Position numbers and translations under genes: made by a program
Shown: positions 57,722 through 64,000 of the stretch, one piece after another
Layout: every line of letters starts with the position of its first letter
Position numbering within the stretch: position 1 is the first letter of the stretch
Notes under the pieces: model-generated
Seen by the model: the letters and a program-made list of their open reading frames with translations, nothing else
What the model was told of the DNA's origin: nothing
Database searches by the model: none
Assembly (NCBI GenBank): GCA_963809875.1
Contig: CAWELC010000010.1
Coordinates: forward strand, 124,001-188,000
Direction: 5' to 3'
DNA: 64,000 nt
Source: JAFGAS01 sp963809875
GTDB taxonomy: Bacteria; Desulfobacterota; Zymogenia; Zymogenales; Zymogenaceae

Positions 57722-58222
57722 ATGCCGAAGGAAATGAAAATCAGCGGGATGGCAATCGATCCATTCACCAATGTTCCGATCGTTATACTGAGGGATATGG
57801 ATGAGAAGAGTACGGTGCCCATCTGGATTGGGTTGTTGGAGGCCAGCGCTATAGCGACCGTGCTTGAAAACATCCAGTTTTCCCGTCCGATGACCCATGA
57901 CCTCTTCAAGAAAGTAATGGAAACCCTCAACGTCGTAATAGACAAGATCGTTGTAAACGATCTGAAGGATAATACCTACTACGCGACGATATACCTCACG
58001 TCAAACGGCGTCGAATATAGAATCGACTCTCGTCCCAGCGATGCGATAGCGATCGCACTCAGAACAAACGCCAAGATCTATATGGAGGAGTCGGTCATAG
58101 AGAAGTCAAAGCGAATTGAGCTTACCAAGCCCGATGACATGACGTCCGAAGAGGCAAGAAAGAAATGGGCCGAAATACTCGAGAATCTTAATCCGGAAGA
58201 TTTCGGAAAATACAAGATGTGA
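57722..58222 (+). CDS. Bifunctional nuclease-family protein (DUF151)
   Basis: ATG 57722 has AAGGAG seven bases upstream; an in-frame TTG at 57704 is rejected. The 166-residue product is a BFN/DUF151 domain: PIVILRDMDEKSTVPIWIGLLEASAIA, RPMTHDLFKKVM and IDSRPSDAIAIALRT, followed by a charged helical C-terminus (UVR-like, SEEARKKWAEIL). Members are found beside miaB in many bacteria; a thermostable member has RNase and DNase activity. Here it follows miaB, consistent with that conserved pairing. Confidence 0.88.
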   Translation: MPKEMKISGMAIDPFTNVPIVILRDMDEKSTVPIWIGLLEASAIATVLENIQFSRPMTHDLFKKVMETLNVVIDKIVVNDLKDNTYYATIYLTSNGVEYRIDSRPSDAIAIALRTNAKIYMEESVIEKSKRIELTKPDDMTSEEARKKWAEILENLNPEDFGKYKM

Positions 58223-58252
58223 CGAAAGGACGTCTTGATGTAACGGGAATCG

Positions 58253-58615
58253 GTGAACAAGAAGTATCTCACATGGACGGCGGTCGCCCTCTACGCAATC
58301 ATGATATTTGTCGGCTCCTCTATTCCGGGCGATCAAATCGGCCTCGATCCTCCCGGTCTGGACAAACTGTTTCACGCGATCGAGTATGGGATACTGTCCT
58401 CTCTCCTCTTTGCCGCCCTTGGCCGCACTGTAGTCGCAAGACAGACGACGATCTTCTGGATTGCGGCATTCGGAGCGTCACTGTACGGCCTGACCGATGA
58501 AGTCCACCAGCTCTTTGTGCCGCTTCGCCAGTTCGACCTCCTGGATATCAGCAGCGATATCTCAGGCTCATTCCTGGGTTCGTATGTGCTGTTTCGGACC
58601 CGGAATAATACCTGA
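58253..58615 (+). CDS. VanZ-like membrane protein
   Basis: The 120-residue protein (GTG start 58253) has four hydrophobic segments and the VanZ-family blocks FVGSSIPGD, DKLFHAIEYGILSSLL and the acidic YGLTDEVHQLFVPLRQFDLLDISSDISG. VanZ confers low-level teicoplanin resistance in enterococci; most family members have no known role. It follows the bifunctional nuclease gene by 30 bases. Confidence 0.85.
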   Translation: MNKKYLTWTAVALYAIMIFVGSSIPGDQIGLDPPGLDKLFHAIEYGILSSLLFAALGRTVVARQTTIFWIAAFGASLYGLTDEVHQLFVPLRQFDLLDISSDISGSFLGSYVLFRTRNNT

Positions 58616-58632
58616 ACAACTCCTTTTAAGCC

Positions 58633-58661
58633 TTGACAAACTAAGGCAATTTTGTTATATA
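58633..58661 (+). promoter_or_regulatory. Predicted promoter of the bactofilin gene
   Basis: Consensus TTGACA, 17 bases, TATATA, about 70 bases upstream of the bactofilin start. Confidence 0.62.
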
Positions 58662-58731
58662 AACTTAATTTCATTCAGTATATGACCGGAGTATTTCATG
58701 CATACGAAGGAAACTGAATCGGGAAGGGCAC

Positions 58732-59061
58732 ATGGACTACAATTCGCAAGTCGGAGAGCAAACCACGTTTACGGGAAATATCACCGGTTCCGAAGACATC
58801 ATGATAAACGGTGAGCTGATCGGTGATATCGATATTCGCGCGAGTGTCCATGTCGGAGGCACAGGCCACATAAAGGGTACCGTCAAGGCGGTCAATGTCA
58901 TCATCGAAGGCAGGGTCGAAGGTATCCTCAAAATCGAAGAAAAGATCGAGCTGATGAGCAGCGCCAATATCACCGCGAATATGGAATGTAAGCAGCTTGC
59001 CGTCGCCGACGGCGCGTATTTTGAAGGAAAGGTCCACATGGAAGGGATCGGCGCGAAGTAG
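58732..59061 (+). CDS. Bactofilin
   Basis: The 109-residue protein is a compact bactofilin: repeated beta-helix turns such as TTFTGNITGSEDIMINGELIGDI, HVGGTGHIKGTVKAVNVIIEGRVEG and KQLAVADGAYFEGKVHM. Bactofilins polymerise into cytoskeletal filaments that position cell-wall and polarity proteins. It lacks long termini. It has its own promoter and is followed by a membrane TPR protein. Confidence 0.9.
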   Translation: MDYNSQVGEQTTFTGNITGSEDIMINGELIGDIDIRASVHVGGTGHIKGTVKAVNVIIEGRVEGILKIEEKIELMSSANITANMECKQLAVADGAYFEGKVHMEGIGAK

Positions 59062-59100
59062 TCATCCCCGGCAGGGCAATAATCCAAGGAGTCATCATCG

Positions 59101-59779
59101 TTGGCTAGACGAAGGATATCGAAGAAAAGGGCGAAGGTCGTAAGGAAACCCGACGAATTTATATCGACTTGGGCCAAGATAATAGACTATCTTTACCTGA
59201 ATCAGCTTTTTTTTTATATAGCCGTATCGTTGATCATTGCACTAGCGGTCGGCATCGTCGCTGGCTCATTCCTCTATTTTCATAGACAGACCGAGTCCCT
59301 GGAGATCCTGAACAACGGGATGAAGCTCTATCATAGTGCCGGGACCAGTGAGGAAGATCTCAACAAGGCCCTCCTCGCGTTTACCACCGTTTCAAAAAAA
59401 TATCCCTTTTCCAAGGCGAAGAAGATCGCCCTGCTTTACCAGGGAGACGTCCTTTTTGATCTGAAGAAATACGATGAGGCCCTCAAGGCTTTCGAGTCGG
59501 CGGAAAAGAGACTCTCGGGTCCCCTTAAGAATATCGCTACGGAGAATATCGGCTGCGTGTATGAAGAGATGGGCAAAAACAAGGAAGCGGCCGACGTCAT
59601 TCAAGCGTCTCCTGTCTCCAGACAACGAAGACGCGTATCTGGACCTTATCAGAAACCTTGAAAAGATCGGAAAGAAAGACGAGGTCTTGACCTACGCCAA
59701 GGAATACCTCACGCACTTTCCAGATTCATCCCGCGCCCCGCTCATCAGGGAAAAGATCGGAGAAACCGGGGAAAAATAA
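59101..59779 (+). CDS. Membrane-anchored TPR protein, one apparent frameshift
   Basis: TTG 59101 follows AGGAG. A basic N-terminus (ARRRISKKRAKVVRKP) leads to one membrane segment (FFYIAVSLIIALAVGIVAGSFLYF), then TPRs in the periplasm (LLYQGDVLFDLKKYDEALKAFESAEK). One extra base near 59605 moves the last part (LLSPDNEDAYLDLIRNLEKIGKKDEVL) to the next frame. Corrected length is about 226 residues. It resembles YfgM/TPR_21-type proteins. Its stop overlaps the iorA start by one base (TAATG), so it is coupled to that operon. Confidence 0.75.
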
Positions 59780-61574
59780 TGGAACGAAAACTCCTTTCGG
59801 GGAACGAAGCGATTGCCCGGGGCGCGTTTGAGTCCGGAGTCGTATTTGCCTCCGCATATCCGGGCACCCCGTCCACCGAAATTCTCGAAGAGATAAAGAA
59901 CTACGAAGGCGTCTACTGCGAGTGGTCTCCCAACGAGAAGGTTGCACTTGAGGTGGGGGTAGGGGCGAGCTACGCGGGAGGGCGGACCCTCGTTGCGATG
60001 AAACACGTCGGGGTTAATGTGGCTGCCGATCCCTTCTTCACACTCTCGTACACCGGGATCAGGGGAGGATTGGTCCTGGTCACCGCCGACGATCCGGAGC
60101 TTCACAGCTCTCAGAATGAACAGGATAATCGGAACTACGCGAAGTTCGCAAAGGTTCCGATGATCGAGCCAAGCGATAGTCAAGAGGCAAAGGACTTCGT
60201 CAAAATCGCCTTTGCCATTTCCGAGGAGTTCAACACCCCGGTTATGCTTCGGACGACAACCCGAATATCCCATTCACAGTCGCCGGTGGTCTTGTCAGAG
60301 GCTGAGCGTGAGAAACACCGCGCGAATATCAGAATAGAAAAGGACCCTGAGCGTCTCGTGATGCTGCCCAATAACGCCCGAAAGAGACACGTGGTTGTCG
60401 AAAAACGAATGGAAGCGCTCAGGTCCTTTGCCGAAGATTTTCCCGAAAACAGGATCGAATGGGCCGACACCGACCTTGGGATCATAACTTCCGGCATATC
60501 CTACCAGTACGCCCGCGAGGTCTTTCCTGACCGCTTCTATCCTGAAACTGGGGATGGTATATCCACTCCCCGAAAAAACGATACGCGATTTCGCGAGAAA
60601 GGTAAAGGATCTGATCGTCATCGAGGAACTCGACCCCTTTATCGAGGAACAGGTAAAGGCGATGGGCATCCCGGTCAGAGGGAAAGAGCAGCTGCCGATT
60701 CTGGGCGAGATCAACCTCGATATCGTTCGGGACGCCTTCATAGATGATCCCGATGATCAGGAGCCGTCCACCACCTACGAGATCCCCCATCTCCCGGCGC
60801 GCCCGCCCAACATGTGCCCGGGCTGCCCGCACCGCGGGGTCTTTTATGCCCTGTCGAGGAAGAAAGTCTTCGTCACCGGGGATATCGGCTGCTATACCCT
60901 CGCGTTTCTTCCCGCCGCTCAAGGCCGTCGATACGTGCCTCTGCATGGGCGCGAGCATCGGACAGGCCATCGGCATGGACAAGGTCCTGAACGAGTCCGG
61001 AAAGGGAAAGGTGGCGGCGGTAATTGGCGATTCGACCTTCTTCCATTCCGGTATCACCCCGCTGATGGACGCCGCATATAACAAATCAACGGCGACCATC
61101 ATCGTCCTCAACAACAGCACGACAGCGATGACCGGTGCTCAGCACCACCCGGGAACGGGTTTTACGCTCATGGGAGAAAAGACTAACTCGATAGATATCG
61201 CAACGCTGGTCCGCGCACTCGGCATAAAGCGGGTAAGAACCGTCGACCCGTACAATATTAAGGAAACGCGGTCAGTTATCGACGAGGAGCTGGATGCTCC
61301 CGAAACGTCCGTCATTATTTCCCAGGCCCCGTGCATCCTGCTGCCGGGCAGCAAGCGAGATGACTGGTACATCCTTGCGGTGGACGAGACCCTCTGCACG
61401 GGGTGTAAGACCTGTCTCATGCTGGGATGTCCCGCTATCGGGTGGGATCCGTCGGGGAAAAACGCGAAAGGAAAGAGCGGAAGGTCGTCAATTGACCCCT
61501 TACTCTGCATAGGCTGCGGTGTCTGTAGATCACTCTGTAAATTCGATTCAATTGTGAGACGACCTCTTGACTGA
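59779..61574 (+). CDS. iorA: Indolepyruvate ferredoxin oxidoreductase alpha subunit, two apparent frameshifts
   Basis: ATG 59779 opens the pyruvate-ferredoxin-oxidoreductase-like domain (AFESGVVFASAYPGTPSTEIL). One extra base near 60535 and another near 60918 shift the frame; the three parts join to about 598 residues, the usual length. The middle part has the CPGCPHRG and GDIGCYTLAFLPPLKAVDTCLCMG thiamine-diphosphate blocks, and the C-terminus has two ferredoxin cysteine sets (CTGCKTCLMLGCP, CIGCGVCRSLC) for [4Fe-4S] clusters. IorAB oxidises indolepyruvate and other aryl pyruvates to the acyl-CoA with ferredoxin reduction. Confidence 0.88.
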
Positions 61575-62154
61575 TACGGTTACGAACATTCTGATGGTCG
61601 GGGTGGGAGGCCAGGGAATTATTCTTGCCTCGGATATTCTGGCGGAATCACTCATGGAAGCGGGCCTCGATGTAAAGAAGAGCGAGGTGCACGGTATGGC
61701 CCAGCGGGGGGGAAGTGTCACGAGCCATATACGGTTCGGCAGTAAGGTCTATTCTCCTCTCATCGCCAAACGTCAGGCCGATATGCTCTACAGCCTTGAA
61801 ATGCTTGAGGCTCTCCGGTCTATCGATTTTCTTAAGCGAGACTCGCTGGTTGTCCTCAACGATTATCGTCTGAGTCCTCCCTCTGTTTCACTGGGAGTGG
61901 AAGAATACCCGACGGGAATTGACGACATCTTCAAACACTATTTTTCCAAGGTGAAGCTGATCGACGGGGTCAATCTGGCGCGGAAAAACGGAAATCCGAG
62001 GACAATGGGTATTGTCATCCTCGGGTATCTCTCTCTCTATCTGAGCGTGCCCGAGGATATCTGGCGGGTCGTCATCAAGAGACGCGTGCCGAAAAAGGTG
62101 GTCGATGTCAACCTGTCGGCTTTCGAGATCGGCAGGGGCATTGATCGTGTTTGA
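61567..62154 (+). CDS. iorB: Indolepyruvate ferredoxin oxidoreductase beta subunit
   Basis: The 195-residue protein starts with TTG, eight bases inside the iorA end, so it is translated with it. It matches the gamma-type domain of 2-oxoacid:ferredoxin oxidoreductases: LMVGVGGQGIILASDILAE, SEVHGMAQRGGSVTSHIRFG. The paaK and ACT-domain genes follow at 13 and 16 bases, a conserved order in anaerobes that process aromatic amino acids. Confidence 0.92.
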   Translation: MTDTVTNILMVGVGGQGIILASDILAESLMEAGLDVKKSEVHGMAQRGGSVTSHIRFGSKVYSPLIAKRQADMLYSLEMLEALRSIDFLKRDSLVVLNDYRLSPPSVSLGVEEYPTGIDDIFKHYFSKVKLIDGVNLARKNGNPRTMGIVILGYLSLYLSVPEDIWRVVIKRRVPKKVVDVNLSAFEIGRGIDRV

Positions 62155-62166
62155 TAGGAGGTTCTG

Positions 62167-63469
62167 ATGATTTTCAACCAGGAGTTTGAGACCCTTCCAA
62201 GGCCCGCGCTGGAGGCGCTCCAACTCAAGCGGCTTCAGGATGTTGCCGGACGCGTCTATGAGCGGGTGCCGTTTTATAAGAAGAAATTCGATGAGGCCGG
62301 TGTAAAGCCGGGCGACATAAAGAGCATCCGTGACCTCCAGAGACTCCCCTTTACCGTCAAGCAGGACCTGCGTGACAACTACCCGTTCGGACTCTTTACG
62401 CTCCCGATGGAGGACGTGGTCAGAATCCATGCCTCTTCGGGAACGACGGGAAAGGCCACGGTCGTTGGGTATACGAAGAAGGATATCGAGCTCTGGGCCG
62501 AACTGATGGCGCGGACGCTGTCGGCGGCCGGTGCTACGAAACACGACATCGTTCACAACGCGTACGGTTACGGCCTCTTCACCGGCGGACTCGGCATCCA
62601 TTACGGATCGGAGCGGCTCGGGGCCTCCGTTATTCCGATATCAGGCGGAAACACGAAGCGCCAGATCATGATCATGCAGGATTTCGGCTCGACCATATTG
62701 GCCTGCACGCCGTCCTATGCGCTCTTCATGGCTGAGGTCGCCGAGGAGATGGGGGTCGATTTTGCCAAGATGAAGCTCAGGGCGGGGGTCTTCGGGGCTG
62801 AGCCCTGGTCGAATAAGATGCGCCTTGAGATCGAAAAGAAGCTGAATATCGACGCCGTTGACATATATGGTCTGTCGGAGGTCATCGGGCCCGGCGTTGC
62901 GACGGAATGCGTGGAGGCAAAAAAAGGTCTGCACATCTTTGAAGATCATTTTATAGCAGAGATCATAGACCCCGATACGGGGGAAGTCCTTGCCCTACGG
63001 CGAAAAAGGTGAATTGGTCTTTACGACAGTTACAAAAGAGGCCCTGCCGCTGATTCGGTATCGGACCCGGGATATCTCGAGGCTCACGCCGGAACCGTGT
63101 AAGTGCGGCAGGACCCACGTGCGCATGGATCGGGTAAGCGGACGCTCCGACGACATGCTCATTATCAGGGGTGTCAACGTATTTCCGTCCCAGATAGAAG
63201 GCATCCTCCTTGAAGTTGAAGGAGTGGAACCCCATTATCAGCTGATTGTCGATCGCGAAGGTCCCCTTGATATACTGGAGGTCCAGGTCGAGGTCAATGA
63301 AACCGTGTTTTCCGACGAGATCAAGAATCTTCAGGTCGTTGCAAAGACTATCGAGAAGGATATCAAAGAGCTTCTCGGTGTCAACGCGACGGTCAAGCTC
63401 GTGGAACCGAAGTCCATCACCCGAAGCGAGGGTAAGGCCGTCAGGGTCATCGATAAACGTAAGCTATAG
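62167..63469 (+). CDS. paaK: Phenylacetate-CoA ligase-type acyl-CoA synthetase, one apparent frameshift
   Basis: The first frame (ATG 62167 behind GGAGG) holds YERVPFYKKKFDEAGV, FTVKQDLRDNYPFGLF, the AMP-binding ASSGTTGKATVVGYT and DIYGLSEVIGPGVA. One extra base at about 62993 moves the rest (PYGEKGELVFTTVTKEALPLIRYRTRDI ... SDDMLIIRGVNVFPSQIE) to the next frame. Corrected length is about 434 residues. PaaK activates phenylacetate or related aryl acids to the CoA ester with ATP to AMP. Next to iorAB it may also act on indoleacetate; direction and substrate are inferred. Confidence 0.88.
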
Positions 63470-63484
63470 TGGAGGGGTGAGGCC

Positions 63485-63916
63485 ATGAAGGTTGAACAGA
63501 TTTCCATATTTCTCGAGAATAAATCTGGGCGGCTTGCCGAGGTTACGAAGATCCTCGGCGACGGGGGCATAAATGTCCGGGCGCTCTCCCTGGCCGATAC
63601 ATCTGATTTCGGGATACTCCGCCTGATCGTCAATGATACCGAAAAGGCCAAGAACATCCTCAAGAAGCATAATTTTACCGTCGGCAAGACCGAAGTCATC
63701 GCGGTCGAGGTCCCGGATAAGCCGGGTGGGCTTGGTCATATTCTGGCCGTCCTTAAGAAAGAAGATGTTAACGTCGAATACATGTACGCCTTTGTCGAGC
63801 GCAGCGGCAAGGATGCGGTCATCATCTTCAGGTTTGACGACGTCGACCGTGCGATCACAGTACTGACGAAGAATAAGATCGTCGTTCTCCCTGGGGAGAA
63901 GGTATATTCCCTGTAA
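63485..63916 (+). CDS. Tandem ACT-domain protein
   Basis: The 143-residue protein consists of two ACT domains: QISIFLENKSGRLAEVTKILGDGGINVRAL at the N-terminus and VAVEVPDKPGGLGHILAVLKKEDVNVEY at about residues 70-100. ACT domains bind amino acids and regulate enzymes. It follows paaK in the iorAB-paaK order seen in many anaerobes and probably senses an aromatic amino acid. No enzyme domain attached. Confidence 0.9.
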   Translation: MKVEQISIFLENKSGRLAEVTKILGDGGINVRALSLADTSDFGILRLIVNDTEKAKNILKKHNFTVGKTEVIAVEVPDKPGGLGHILAVLKKEDVNVEYMYAFVERSGKDAVIIFRFDDVDRAITVLTKNKIVVLPGEKVYSL

Positions 63917-63958
63917 TAACTAGTTGTTCCAGCACTAAAAAGCAGCGAGGTTTTATCC

Positions 63959-64000
63959 ATGAAAAAGAAGCATTTGTTTGTCTTTGTCCTCTGTATGGTG
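63959..64000 (+). CDS. Start of an exported protein (partial)
   Basis: Fourteen codons from ATG 63959 (AGCGAGG upstream) reach the window end. They encode a positively charged, then hydrophobic stretch (MKKKHLFVFVLCMV), the beginning of a signal peptide, possibly of a lipoprotein. In related gene orders an amino acid ABC transporter binding protein often follows iorAB-paaK-ACT; that identity is a guess here. Confidence 0.5.
   Translation, partial: MKKKHLFVFVLCMV

Overview
The window reads as chromosomal DNA of a moderately GC-rich anaerobic bacterium, most like the Desulfobacterota (former Deltaproteobacteria; Syntrophobacterales-type gene content). That placement is an inference from gene content: an indolepyruvate oxidoreductase/phenylacetate-CoA ligase/ACT cluster, a tungsten-type aldehyde ferredoxin oxidoreductase (AOR) with its own MoaD-like protein, 2-hydroxyacyl-CoA dehydratase/benzoyl-CoA reductase-family subunits, an ADP-forming acyl-CoA synthetase beta subunit, a beta-keto acid cleavage enzyme with a CoA-transferase, and a nickel/cobalt ECF importer. 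I saw no phage genes, transposases or CRISPR array.

Layout. 0-4.3 kb: end of a MarR-like regulator, a secreted VIT/VWA protein, a membrane phosphoesterase and a small exported protein. 4.4-8 kb (minus strand): cbiQ-cbiO, a histone-deacetylase-family amidohydrolase and an alpha/beta hydrolase. 8.2-13.1 kb: a B12-binding radical SAM protein, then a CoA-transferase pair and a beta-keto acid cleavage enzyme behind two predicted promoters and an operator-like palindrome. 13.3-17.3 kb: a V4R protein, slipin, DUF2148 protein, M50 protease and a lipase-like hydrolase lacking the usual serine. 17.3-20.8 kb: oppF/oppD (minus) diverging from nikR-cbiM-cbiN. 20.8-23.7 kb: a zinc-ribbon response regulator, a Sua5/YciO-like protein, a MoaD-like protein and a TetR regulator. 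23.8-33.8 kb: a long catabolic run with two class III aminotransferases, two SCP2 proteins, two APC permeases, a two-subunit transketolase and alanine dehydrogenase. 33.8-40.4 kb: MoxR ATPase, VWA protein, two dehydratase-family subunits, MoaD-like protein and AOR. 40.5-49.3 kb: housekeeping genes, two TatT-like exported proteins flanking the acyl-CoA synthetase beta subunit, and a Gly-Cys-Leu tRNA cluster. 49.5-53.2 kb: a YchF-like GTPase and four tandem copies of a small exported protein of a family I do not recognise. 53.4-64 kb: transaldolase-like protein, pgi, miaB, bifunctional nuclease, VanZ-like protein, bactofilin, TPR protein, iorA-iorB-paaK-ACT, and the start of an exported protein.

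How the genes fit together. The 23.8-33.8 kb run looks like uptake and deamination of an amine or amino acid: class III aminotransferases could pass the amino group to pyruvate, alanine dehydrogenase would recycle the alanine, and the thiamine-diphosphate enzyme could take the carbonyl product. The following cluster (33.9-40.4 kb) couples radical or low-potential redox enzymes to an AAA+/VWA pair that resembles RavA/ViaA-type assembly factors. These are inferences; the substrates cannot be read from sequence.

Data quality. About twenty single-base frameshifts interrupt genes whose conserved motifs are otherwise intact (slipin, DUF2148, an aminotransferase, TPR proteins, miaB, iorA, paaK and others). 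Most are explained by one extra base, and nine lie in miaB alone. This pattern looks more like residual assembly error than gene decay, so these genes are annotated across the frameshifts.
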